Shown piece by piece: positions 34,501 through 41,374 of a stretch of DNA of 64,000 bases. The stretch is from the NCBI GenBank assembly GCA_036380715.1, contig DASVEF010000079.1:56752-120751 (forward strand), in the 5' to 3' direction. Numbering within the stretch: position 1 is the first letter of the stretch; each line of letters starts with the position of its first letter. Made by a program: the position numbers and the translations under genes. The notes beneath the pieces were generated by a model that saw nothing but the letters and a program-made list of their open reading frames with translations, had not been told where the DNA came from and did not search any database. Origin of the DNA: UBA5704 sp036380715. GTDB taxonomy: Bacteria > Acidobacteriota > Thermoanaerobaculia > Multivoradales > UBA5704.

Positions 34501-35507
34501 ACCTCGATCTCCGGATCCGGCCGGTCGAGGACGGCGCCGGCCGCAGGTCTCAGGATCTCCAACTCGGGCGGGGTCGTGTCGGCATAGAGGGCCAGGTCCC
34601 GCACATGCGCCGGAGGAGACAGTTTGAGCGACCGGACCACCTGACCCGCGGCGCTCACCTGCGCCACGGCCTGGCCGTTCGCCACCCAGGCGGAGCCGTC
34701 GGAGGGATCCGCGACCAGCTCGGCGATCTCCCCCTGGCCGGCGAAAGGCTCGAGCATGAAAGCGGCCCGGCCGGCGGCGTCGATCCTCTGAAGCTCTTTG
34801 CCGCTCGCGATCCAGGCTCCGCCCCGGAAGTCGGCGGCCACGGCCGCGAGGTTGCGGCCGGCGATCTCCAGGAGAAGCGCGCCGTCCGCGCCGTGGAGCC
34901 GGATGCTCTCCCGCTGCGCGATCCAGACTCCACCGGCCCCGCCGGAAAAATCGGCGTCGAGGTCCCGCAGGTCGGGGCTGCGGCCCAGGTCGAGCAAGCG
35001 GACCGGGGCTCCGGTCACCGCGTCGTGGGCCACGGCGGCCTTGGTGGTCGCGACCCAGAGGAGCCCGGCGGTGGGATCGAGGGAGAGAGAGCGGACACTC
35101 TCCAAGAGTGGCCGGGAGACCAGGGACTGGCCAGCGGCGGAGAAGCTGCGCAGCTCCCGGCCGGCCGCGAGCCAGACCGAACCGTCGTCCGGATGCACGG
35201 CGAGATCCGCATGGACGGTCTCGGGCAGGGCGGCCGGAACGCCGAGACGTCGCGCGCCGTCGAACCCGTAGGCTTCGAGGGTCCCTCCGGCCCACAGCCA
35301 GACCGTGGCGCGAAGAGGGTCGAGCGCGACGGCGCGCACATCCCCGACGTCCCGGATCTCGAGGAGCCGGCTCCCATCCGCGGTCGCGATCTTCAACGCG
35401 CCCGCGGATTCGGCGACCCACAGGGCGTTCCTCCGCGCGGGATCGGACGCACCGGAGAATGCGACGACCAGCATCGAAAGACAGAATATCGTGGTCCTTC
35501 CACGCAT
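28569..35507 (-). CDS. Secreted NHL/RHS-YD polymorphic toxin-like protein
   Basis: The product is 2312 residues. It has a signal peptide (1-20), a beta-propeller-like section (about 25-310), an Ig-like domain (about 312-405), a carboxypeptidase regulatory-like domain (about 460-540) and a Cys/Pro-rich hinge EPEPEDPPEPEPD leading to the RHS entry phrase TLAESLSVAGTSFSLHYRSD (about 785). NHL repeats (about 980-1270), YD repeats (about 1315-2035) and the RHS core ending DPINFIDPRGW (about 2169) follow. The last 143 residues are variable: a His-rich stretch (GKDHWHHYPGG) and a hydrophobic segment (YVPVAIGIGIIVGTIIEDLL), probably the toxin. GGGAGGGAG precedes ATG 35507. G+C falls from about 72% to about 50% near 29095. 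Confidence 0.9.
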   Translation of the reverse strand: MRGRTTIFCLSMLVVAFSGASDPARRNALWVAESAGALKIATADGSRLLEIRDVGDVRAVALDPLRATVWLWAGGTLEAYGFDGARRLGVPAALPETVHADLAVHPDDGSVWLAAGRELRSFSAAGQSLVSRPLLESVRSLSLDPTAGLLWVATTKAAVAHDAVTGAPVRLLDLGRSPDLRDLDADFSGGAGGVWIAQRESIRLHGADGALLLEIAGRNLAAVAADFRGGAWIASGKELQRIDAAGRAAFMLEPFAGQGEIAELVADPSDGSAWVANGQAVAQVSAAGQVVRSLKLSPPAHVRDLALYADTTPPELEILRPAAGAVLDRPDPEIEVRYNDDESGVDTASFVLRLDGEYSDAACDLREEGATCLLPFPLAEGEHTLAAAIRDFMGNAAGPVEVRFSVDLPDTGLPPDPAAVAPPLDRTVMTGMAASTAFLYTGSDSIQTGIEPGTVEPRRAAVVRGRVLTREGEPLPGARVRVLRHPEFGGTLSRADGMFDLAVNGGGALTLQYEKDGYAPAQRTVDVPWRDWVWAEDAALVPYDAQATTVASGAPELQVARGSEVVDEDGARRATLLFPAGMEASMVLPDGSVQPLPSLTVRATEYTVGPGGPKAMPAPLPPQAAYTYAVELSADEAVASGASRVIFSQPAIQYLENFLDFPVGGVVPAGYYDRELAAWVASDNGRIVKILGITGGLADLDVTGSGAPAGAEALAELGITDAERRRLALLYIPGQSLWRVPVPHFTPWDYNWPFGPPSDAVPPNQPEPEPEDPPEPEPDCQQGSIIDCQNQTLAESLSVAGTSFSLHYRSDRAPGRRSRSRLEIPLSGPSVPASLRRIELQVSAGGQLTVLSFPAQPNQKHTYIWDGRDAYGREVQGPVDVTVSLGYVYPREYRRPPDNFASSFGRLSGSGLAASGRDELIVYQTYSVRLGALGVWDAREAGLGGWTLDAHHLYDPYHQALHQGDGLTRDSRSPVAGRAIAPWTDAGGSFIHDLTTDARGNLYYSTNSRVFKVAPDGTTTTVAGQATGGFSGDGGPAVEAMLSVPRGLAIDPEGNLFIADSNNHRIRKVSADGIITTVAGGMGSGYRGDDGPANLAALREPEDVALDAEGNLYIADTGNNRVRKVSVDGVITLAAGNGNVFDDPPDGLATSVSLRRPTSVILDPEGRLLIADSLHNRVLRVEAGGKVRSLPRLPFERYQPEDLAIDRDGSVLLADQLGFVRKITPGGVVATIAGTLIPTASGLAGPAGGVRLGAPQGISVDPEGNFFILVTADRKILKASPLFPGFADGETFIPSEDGGEVFVFDAEGRHLRTLEALTGEVLFRLSYNTQGLLVRIEDGDGNATRIERDASGRAQAIVAPFGQRTALTLDAEGFLERVRNPQGEEIRLIYHPGGLLATLTDARQNTYRFTYDELGRLARDQDPANGFKSLARTQAGAGYRVDLSTALGRAFRYDVEPRAAGGKRRTVTGPAGLRTTTDYETSGKRTVRGPDGAVLTLVEGSDPRFSLQASLPASAQIRTPSGLTATTTFTRNAILDAGSFWQVRSLQETLSLNGDVFIRQFDAAQRKFTFTTPEGRRSTATIDGQGRPLSVQVDGLDPVEFAYDGRGRLASLLQGTGEDRRSLALGYNANGWLATVTDPLTRSVSFERDDAGRVLRQALPDGRAIGFSYDENGNVTSITPPGRPSHAFAYTPVDLQDGYEPPGLGGGAVSTTYDYNLDRQLTQVHRPGGELVELTYDSAGRLRAVSFSEGDLAYTYSSTTGRLATLAAPDGETLAYSYDGFLPTGTTWSGPIAGSVENTYDNRFRVTARKVNGADPVAFQYDRDSLLTRAGSLTLHRDPRNGLLTGATLGQVTTAQSYNGFGEMSAFEARIGADPVLTIHYTRDKLGRIIEKIETLAGTTDVYAYTYDLSGRLSEVHRNGARLSHYGYGANSNRTAHVTPSETIIATYDAQDRLLTYGDTTYAYTANGELASKTQNGQAVTYDYDELGNLREVTLPDGIHIEYVIDGQNRRVGKKINGAFVQGFLYQNQLNPIAELDATGNVIARFIYGSRPNVPDYMIKGGTTYSIVSDHLGSPRLVIDTGTGAVIQRMDYDEFGNVILNTNPGFQPFGFAGGLYDRQTGLVRFGARDYEAEAGRWTAKDPIAFTGGDANLYGYVSVDPINFIDPRGWMKLPVDPSGLSPEWKHDPSHRHPGGQRFRGPNGDILDWHAGKPEGERNQGKDHWHHYPGGEGQRHRPLLPGDEIPDPPSSSCKVNDDVDFNLPAFDPSYVPVAIGIGIIVGTIIEDLLTGGLGVGDDPATIGLGLSMVFGGGR

Positions 35508-35698
35508 GTCAGGCTCCCTCCCGACCGCCGAGAGACACGCATTCCGGAAACGGACCCGATCCTGAAGAGCCCGCCTGATGGATCTCGGGAAAGTTGCTTC
35601 TAAAAAACTGGGTGCTCGGAGCTGGGCAAGCGTGACAAAGAGGACGAGAGACGCCCGGCCGGAGCGCCTCTCTACAGCGCGAGGATTTGTGGCATCCG

Positions 35699-36025
35699 CT
35701 AGCGGACCGCGTCCGCTTTCGCCGCCAGGATGAAGTCGTTCTCGCTCAGGCCCCCGATGGAGTGAGTCCAGAGCGTGACTTTCACCTTGCCCCAGGTGAG
35801 AAAGATGTCCGGATGGTGTCCTTCCTGCTCGGCGACCTCCCCCAGCCGGTTCACGAACGCCAGAGCCTCGAGGAAGTCCTGGAAGCGGTACTCCTTTTCG
35901 AGGTGGTGCTCGTTGACCAGGGTCCACCCGTCGAGCTGCCCGTACATCTTTCGCAGCTCCTCGCCCTTGAGCGCGGAGGTCCCCGCCTCGCAGGGTTGAC
36001 AGTGGAGCGATGCCAGGTCGTTCAT
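35699..36025 (-). CDS. phhB: 4a-hydroxytetrahydrobiopterin dehydratase
   Basis: The 108-residue protein matches pterin-4a-carbinolamine dehydratase: LDGWTLVNEHHLEKEYRFQDFLEALAFVNRLGEVAEQEGHHPDIFLTWGKVKVTLWTHSIGGLSENDF in order, with the catalytic His pair in GHHPDI. It regenerates the pterin cofactor after aromatic hydroxylation, or acts in related pterin metabolism. AAGGAGGTGAG precedes ATG 36025. It is followed downstream by the RHS gene after about 190 bases without a gene, and preceded by the Cys-rich protein gene 35 nt upstream. The N-terminus adds CxxC (HCQPCEAG), which is common in bacterial members. Confidence 0.93.
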   Translation of the reverse strand: MNDLASLHCQPCEAGTSALKGEELRKMYGQLDGWTLVNEHHLEKEYRFQDFLEALAFVNRLGEVAEQEGHHPDIFLTWGKVKVTLWTHSIGGLSENDFILAAKADAVR

Positions 36026-36060
36026 CGATCTCACCTCCTTTCGTGAGGTTCCTCTGAGCT

Positions 36061-36294
36061 TCAGACGCGGTCTCTGAGCCCCTTCTCGCCGCTCTCGCCG
36101 GCGCAGTGGGCGCAGCAGTAGATCGACCCGCCGGCCTCGACGCCGTGGCCCACGATCCGGCACCCGCAGTGGTCGCATTGCGGCGCGAGCGCGTGGATCG
36201 CGCACTCGAAGCTGTCGAAGACGTGCCTCTCGCCGGCCATCATGACCTCGAAGGATTTGTCGTAGCTGTTGCCGCAGACTTCACAGGTCGCCAT
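36061..36294 (-). CDS. Small Cys-rich, metallothionein-like protein
   Basis: A 77-residue protein starting at ATG 36294 after AGGAGGT. Three cysteine pairs are visible: CEVCGNSYDKSF, CDHCGCRIVGHG, and CCAHCAG, with ECA between and two His, giving probable zinc sites. It matches a widespread small conserved protein often listed as prokaryotic metallothionein-like. The function is unknown; a treble-clef or double zinc-ribbon is plausible. It shares an operon with the pterin dehydratase and reads away from the penicillin-binding protein gene. Confidence 0.8.
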   Translation of the reverse strand: MATCEVCGNSYDKSFEVMMAGERHVFDSFECAIHALAPQCDHCGCRIVGHGVEAGGSIYCCAHCAGESGEKGLRDRV

Positions 36295-36473
36295 CGTCCG
36301 CACCTCCTGACTGCCGCCCGCCACTCCAGGGAGCAGCCGCTCAAACCGGCTGCAACGGTTGTGCCGCCCCGGTGGCGCGTGCCTTGCTTTCTCCCTCCTC
36401 GAGAGCATGGCCGCATGGAAGCGGCCCCCGAATGGGGAGGCTCATCGGGCAACGACGTCACTCGGGGGATCCA

Positions 36474-39308
36474 ATGCAAGATCCTGTTACCTCTTCTTCC
36501 CGTCCCGGACCTGTACGGCAGCTCCGTCTCTCTCTCTCCGACATGCCGCCCGGCCGGCGGCGGGCGGTGACCGCGGCCCTGGCCGTCTCCTGCCTGCTGT
36601 TCCTGGCCGGCTTCGCCTCCTCGATCTACCTCTGGCACCTGGCCCGGCAGTTCCCGCGCGCTCCGTTCAAGCAGCCGTCGCGCCTGTACGCGCAGCCGAC
36701 CCGGCTCGCGCCCGGAGACCCGCTGACCGCCGGCGAGCTGGTCAGCGAGCTGTCGGCGGCGGGCTACCGCAAGGCCGATGGAGAGGCCCATGGAGAGGAA
36801 AACGCTCCCCTGGCTCCCGGGCGGTACCGCCGCTCCGGAGACCGGGTGGAGGTCCACCTGCGCCGCTTTCCGACGCCGGAAGGGGCTGGAGGCGGCATGA
36901 CCGTGGAGGTCCAATTCCGCGGCAAGCGAGTCGCCGAGCTCGAGACGGACGGCAGGCCGGCGGGCAGCGTGACTCTGGAGCCGGCGCTGCTGGCCTCTTT
37001 CTACGGGCCGGACCTCAACGAGCGCCGCCCGGTGACGCTCGACGAGCTGCCGGAGGAGGTCATCAAGGCGGTGCTGGCGGCCGAGGACGACAATTTCTTC
37101 GTCCATCCCGGGGTCTCGCCCACCGGCATCGCCCGGGCGCTCTGGGTCAACCTGAGAGGCGGCGAGCTGCAGCAGGGCGGGAGCACCGTCACCCAGCAGC
37201 TCGTCAAGAACCTGTACCTGTCGAGCGAGCGGACCATCAAGCGCAAGGCCAAGGAGGCGTTCATCGCCATGGCGCTGGAGGCGCGCTACGGCAAGCAGGC
37301 GATCCTCGAGGCCTATCTCAACGAGATCTACCTGGGCCGGAGCGGCCCGGCGAACGTGATCGGCCTGGGAGCCGCGGCCCGCGCCTACTTCAGCAAGGAC
37401 GCCTCCGAGCTCACCCTCGCGGAGGGGGCCACCCTCGCCGCCATGATCCAGTCGCCCGGCGACTATCTGCCGACCAAGAACCCGGACGGCCTGATCGACC
37501 GCCGCAACTGGGTGCTGCAGCGGATGGCCGAGCTCGGCTGGGTCCCCGAGGAACGGGCGCGGCGCGCCTGGCAGGAGCCGATCGTGGTGCGCCCGCAGAA
37601 GGTCAACGCGCGCCCGCTGGCGCCCTACTTCTCCAAGCTCGCCACCGAGGAGGCGGAAGAGCGCTTCGGCATCGACGAGCTCCCGGACGAGGGCTACATC
37701 CTCTTCTCCACGATCCGCCGGCGGGAGCAGAGGCAGGCCGAGAAGGCCGTGAAGGAGGGCCTCGCCGCCCTGGAAAGGAGGTCGCGCAAGGAGCCTCTGC
37801 AGGCGGCGCTGATCTCCGTCGATCCACGGGACGGCTCGATCCGAGCCTACGTGGGCGGGCGCGACTTCTCGGTCAGCCAGTTCGACCGGGTGTCGCAGGC
37901 GCACCGGCAGATCGGCAGCGCGGTCAAGCCGGTGATCTACGCGGCGGCCTTCAGCGAGGCGGTGGCCACTCCGGCCACCATGCTCAGGGACTCGCCCATC
38001 ACGGTCAAGATCAGCGGCCGGCCGTGGAAACCCAACAACAACGACCGCGGCTTCCGCGGCTGGGTGACCGCGCGCGCGGCGCTGGAGCAGAGCCTCAACA
38101 TCCCGACGATCCGCCTGTCGCTCCAGGTGGGGCTCAACCGCGTGGTCGACCTGGCGCGCGACATGGGAATCGATCGCAAGATCGACCCGAACCCGTCTCT
38201 GGCCCTCGGGGCTTTCGAGGTCAGCCCCCGCGAGCTGGCCCAGGTCTACGCGACCCTGGCGAACGACGGCCTGCGCCCTCCTCTGCACGGCCTGGCCACG
38301 GTCCTGGACCGTCACGGCGAGGTCATCCTCGGCGACGACCTGCCTTCGCCGCGGCGCGTCCTGCCGCCGCAGGCGGCTTTCCTGGTCACCTCGATCCTGC
38401 AAGGAGCCCTCGACCACGGGACCGGCGCCGGCGTCCGGAGCTGGGGCCTGCGCGATCCGCTCGCGGGCAAGACCGGAACGACCAACGATCGCCGGGACAA
38501 CTGGTTCGCCGGGTACTCGGCGGACCGCGTCACCGTCGTCTGGGTCGGCTACGACGACAACTCGCGCACGCGCCTCTCGGGCGCGCGGGCGGCCCTGCCG
38601 ATCTGGAGCCGCTTCATGCTCGCCGTGCGGCCGGCGCGCGGATACCCGGCCTTCGCTCCGCCCGAGGGGATGTCGCAGGTCACGATCGATCCCCTGACCG
38701 GGCAGCTTGCCACCGAGTACTGCCCGCACCGGGTGACGGAGCTGCTGCCGGAATGGCAGGTGCCGACCGAGCCCTGCCACCGTCACATGCCCGGCTACAA
38801 CGAGTCCTGGGCGGACGTGAACCTGAGCGGCGTGCCCATCGATCCGGCCACGGGGGAGCCGCTGGACGGCTACACCTACGACGCCTATGGAACGGAGGCC
38901 GCCTACGGCACCTACGATCCGGGCTATTACCAGACCTACGAAGGCTATGACGAGAACGAGCCGCTCACCGACATCGAGCCCGCGCCCGGGGAGCTGCCGT
39001 ATCCGCCGGCCAGCACCTTCCCGCCGGAGCCGGTGGAGGTGGACCCCGAGGAGGACGAGGACTACGACGAGTCCGAGGAGGGGACGATCGTCATCCGGCC
39101 GGCGCTGCCGGAGCCGGCACCGCCGCCAGCCGAGGAGCCACCTATCGAGGAACCACCTGTCGAGGAGCCGCCAGCCCAGGAGGGCCCGCCCCCTTCGATC
39201 GCGGCCCCGACGCCGCCGGCCAGCCCCAGCGAGACGCCGCCTCCGCCGGCCGAGGACACGCCGCCGCCGCCGGAGCCGGAGGCGACGCCGCCGGCCCTCA
39301 CCCCCTAG
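36474..39308 (+). CDS. Class A penicillin-binding protein (PBP1b-like)
   Basis: The 944-residue protein has a cytosolic tail, one membrane helix (about 36-56) and a UB2H-like region (about 60-160, RLYAQPTRLAPGDPLT, DRVEVHLRRF). The GT51 glycosyltransferase follows (EDDNFFVHPGVSP about 203, QQGGSTVTQQLVKNLYL). The transpeptidase has SxxK in GSAVKP (about 483), SxN in SLNIP (about 541) and KTG in AGKTGTTND (about 665). It polymerises and cross-links peptidoglycan. From about 795 to the end is a Tyr-rich then Pro/Glu-rich tail (EEPPIEEPPVEEPPAQE). The last codons (ALTP and TAG) are part of the dispersed palindrome. The start is chosen by the likely cytosolic tail; upstream ATG 36432 is possible. 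Confidence 0.9.
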   Translation: MQDPVTSSSRPGPVRQLRLSLSDMPPGRRRAVTAALAVSCLLFLAGFASSIYLWHLARQFPRAPFKQPSRLYAQPTRLAPGDPLTAGELVSELSAAGYRKADGEAHGEENAPLAPGRYRRSGDRVEVHLRRFPTPEGAGGGMTVEVQFRGKRVAELETDGRPAGSVTLEPALLASFYGPDLNERRPVTLDELPEEVIKAVLAAEDDNFFVHPGVSPTGIARALWVNLRGGELQQGGSTVTQQLVKNLYLSSERTIKRKAKEAFIAMALEARYGKQAILEAYLNEIYLGRSGPANVIGLGAAARAYFSKDASELTLAEGATLAAMIQSPGDYLPTKNPDGLIDRRNWVLQRMAELGWVPEERARRAWQEPIVVRPQKVNARPLAPYFSKLATEEAEERFGIDELPDEGYILFSTIRRREQRQAEKAVKEGLAALERRSRKEPLQAALISVDPRDGSIRAYVGGRDFSVSQFDRVSQAHRQIGSAVKPVIYAAAFSEAVATPATMLRDSPITVKISGRPWKPNNNDRGFRGWVTARAALEQSLNIPTIRLSLQVGLNRVVDLARDMGIDRKIDPNPSLALGAFEVSPRELAQVYATLANDGLRPPLHGLATVLDRHGEVILGDDLPSPRRVLPPQAAFLVTSILQGALDHGTGAGVRSWGLRDPLAGKTGTTNDRRDNWFAGYSADRVTVVWVGYDDNSRTRLSGARAALPIWSRFMLAVRPARGYPAFAPPEGMSQVTIDPLTGQLATEYCPHRVTELLPEWQVPTEPCHRHMPGYNESWADVNLSGVPIDPATGEPLDGYTYDAYGTEAAYGTYDPGYYQTYEGYDENEPLTDIEPAPGELPYPPASTFPPEPVEVDPEEDEDYDESEEGTIVIRPALPEPAPPPAEEPPIEEPPVEEPPAQEGPPPSIAAPTPPASPSETPPPPAEDTPPPPEPEATPPALTP

Positions 39309-39460
39309 CCCCCTCTCCCACACGCACTCACGCCCACCCGGGAGAGGGGGAACCCTAATCCTCGTTTTTTCATCACTTTGGGGGGGGAGAAAGAGCAGCT
39401 CTCCCCCCTCTCCCGGGCGGGTGGGAGTGCGGGTGGGAGAGGGGGGCCGGGGGGGTGAAG
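39296..39460. repeat. Dispersed palindrome, copies 3 and 4 in inverted orientation
   Basis: CCCTCACCCCC at 39296 starts one copy that includes CCCCCTCTCCC and GGGAGAGGGGG. A second copy in the opposite orientation follows (CCCCCCTCTCCCGGG to GGGAGAGGGGGG, about 39404-39446, then GGGGGGGTGAAGG). Together they form a long imperfect inverted repeat. It overlaps the pbp stop codon and separates it from the convergent transglutaminase gene. Confidence 0.75.
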
Positions 39461-39514
39461 GTGGGTGGGGGAAGCCTCCGCCTCCGCGCAACTTTGACGG
39501 AGCCCTGGGATGGC

Positions 39515-41374
39515 TCAGGGGGGTGAAGCACACTCCCACCGCAGCCGCCGCTTGTTCGTGCGGTGCTCCGCGAGGGAGATCTCTTTCAGCGTCGGGAAGT
39601 CGGCGGGCTCGATCCAGCGCTGGCGCAGCTCGGTGTGGCGCTCCAGGAAGAGCTTGCGGCCCTCGAGGCGGACCTTCTGGTGGAAGGCGCCGAGGGCGTT
39701 CTCGACCGCCACGTCCTGGCCGGAGGCGGGCGGACAGACGTCTCCGGGGAGGGTCACGTTCCAGGAGAGCCGGGCGGAGAACGGACCGGCGACGACCGGC
39801 AGCTCCCGGCCGTCGAGCACCCCGGGCGCGGGCAGGCCTCCCATCGCCGGAAAGACGAAGGTGGGCCAGGCCCCCGGCGCGCCGGAAGCCGTGGCGGCGA
39901 AGCGCACCTTGGCCTTGAAGGTCACCGCCGGAACGCCGGCCTCGTCCGCGGCCCAGGTCGGATCGTCCAGCCGGGCCGCGGTGAGGTAATACCCGAAAGC
40001 CTGCCGGATCAGACGGTCGACCTCCTCGGGCCGGCCGGTCTTGAGGACGTCGAGGAAGGCCGCGCCGATCTGGCCGCGCATCTCCAGGCGGGCCTCTCCC
40101 GAGGCCTCGCCCTCTTCCGCGATCGCGACGTCCACGGCCAGCCGGCGCTCCTCCACCCGCTGGCGGATCGGCGTGCGCACCAGGACACCCTGGCCGCCGC
40201 GGACGATCAGCGCCTCCTGGTCCTGCGCCGCCGGATGGAGCCAGGAGAGCCCGCCCACCGTCTGGGTCGCGTCCAGGAAGAGGTAGCTGTTGGCGACCGG
40301 ATCGTCCGCCGAGAGGCCGAGGCCGTCCGCGGGCACGGCGACGATGGCGTGGTTGAACTGGCCCGCCGAGGGGAAGTCGCGGTCCACCCGGTCGTCCTCC
40401 GACGAGAGGATGAGCACGGGATAGGCCTCGATGCCGGCCTCGCGGAGCAGGTCGATGAGGAGGAACGCCTTGTCCTTGCAGTCCCCCCAGCGGCGCGCCA
40501 GCACCTCCTGGGGCGAGTGGGGACGGTAGCCGCCGATCCCCACCTCGACGGCGACGTAGCGCACCTGCTTGCGCACGAAGGCGAGCAGCGCCTCCAGCTT
40601 CTCCCGCTTGCCCGGCTGGCCGGCGGCGATCTCGCGCGCCTTGTCGCGCACCGGCCCCGCGCCGCGCGGGACCTCCGCCACCAGGCGTTCGTACCAGCGG
40701 CCCACCCCTTCCCAGCCGGAGGGCTCGCCCCAGGCGTAGCGCAGGACCGCGCCCGCGGCAGCGCCGGAAGGCGCCAGCTCGGGCGGAGAGAGGCGCGGGA
40801 GCCCGCGGGCCGCGACCAGCACGCCGCCCGGGGTCTCCTTCACCTCCAGACCGGGGACCTTGCCGTCCAGGCGCCAGCGCCAGCCCGCTCCGGCGCCGCG
40901 CACCTCGACGCGCAGCGACTCGATCGGGTCGTCCCCCGCCAGATAGATCTCTCCCGCGGGGAAGTAGGGGCGCTCGCGCACCTCGTAGTCGATGGCGAGG
41001 ACGGAGCCGGCCGGCACCGCCGGAAAGGTCACGGTGCGCAGCTTCCGCGAGCTGTGCAGCTCGCCGTCGCCCACCACCTCCAGGGTGTCCAGGGCGCGGC
41101 GCGCCACGGTCAGCACCTTGCCGTCCGGCCGCGTGGCCGAGGCGGTCAACGACTCCAGCGAGCGGTTCTCGTCGATGTAGACCGGGTACGGCGACCACGA
41201 GTCGAAGTCGGACCCGGCGTCGAGGCGGACCCGCAGGCGCGTCTTCTCGGAGACGGCGCCGTCCGGCCGGACCTGGACCTCGATCGAGCGCTCCAGGATC
41301 GTCGCGGCCGGCAGCGGCGCCGCGGCCAGCAGGAGCGCGAGGCTAGCGCCGGACCAGAGAGATCGCCTGCGCAT
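39515..41374 (-). CDS. DUF3857-transglutaminase-like protein, intact catalytic site
   Basis: A 619-residue secreted protein with a signal peptide (SLALLLAAAPLPAA). Residues 25-190 resemble the DUF3857 beta domain. Residues about 275-370 are a transglutaminase core with all three positions: Cys in RRWGDCKDKAFLLIDLL, His in QFNHAIVAV and Asp in YLFLDATQTVGG. The C-terminal region (TFKAKVRFAATASGAPG) is beta-rich. Such proteins are periplasmic peptidase- or transglutaminase-like, with unknown substrates. It overlaps its paralogue by 32 nt and ends near the dispersed palindrome. Confidence 0.88.
   Translation of the reverse strand: MRRRSLWSGASLALLLAAAPLPAATILERSIEVQVRPDGAVSEKTRLRVRLDAGSDFDSWSPYPVYIDENRSLESLTASATRPDGKVLTVARRALDTLEVVGDGELHSSRKLRTVTFPAVPAGSVLAIDYEVRERPYFPAGEIYLAGDDPIESLRVEVRGAGAGWRWRLDGKVPGLEVKETPGGVLVAARGLPRLSPPELAPSGAAAGAVLRYAWGEPSGWEGVGRWYERLVAEVPRGAGPVRDKAREIAAGQPGKREKLEALLAFVRKQVRYVAVEVGIGGYRPHSPQEVLARRWGDCKDKAFLLIDLLREAGIEAYPVLILSSEDDRVDRDFPSAGQFNHAIVAVPADGLGLSADDPVANSYLFLDATQTVGGLSWLHPAAQDQEALIVRGGQGVLVRTPIRQRVEERRLAVDVAIAEEGEASGEARLEMRGQIGAAFLDVLKTGRPEEVDRLIRQAFGYYLTAARLDDPTWAADEAGVPAVTFKAKVRFAATASGAPGAWPTFVFPAMGGLPAPGVLDGRELPVVAGPFSARLSWNVTLPGDVCPPASGQDVAVENALGAFHQKVRLEGRKLFLERHTELRQRWIEPADFPTLKEISLAEHRTNKRRLRWECASPP

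Noticed and set aside
36372..36473. N-terminal extension of the penicillin-binding protein
   Set aside because: The extra residues are low-complexity and basic without a family match. ATG 36474 gives a normal cytosolic tail before the membrane helix.
39309..39514. A gene in the gap after the penicillin-binding protein
   Set aside because: The sequence is two inverted copies of the dispersed palindrome; frames there are repeat-derived.
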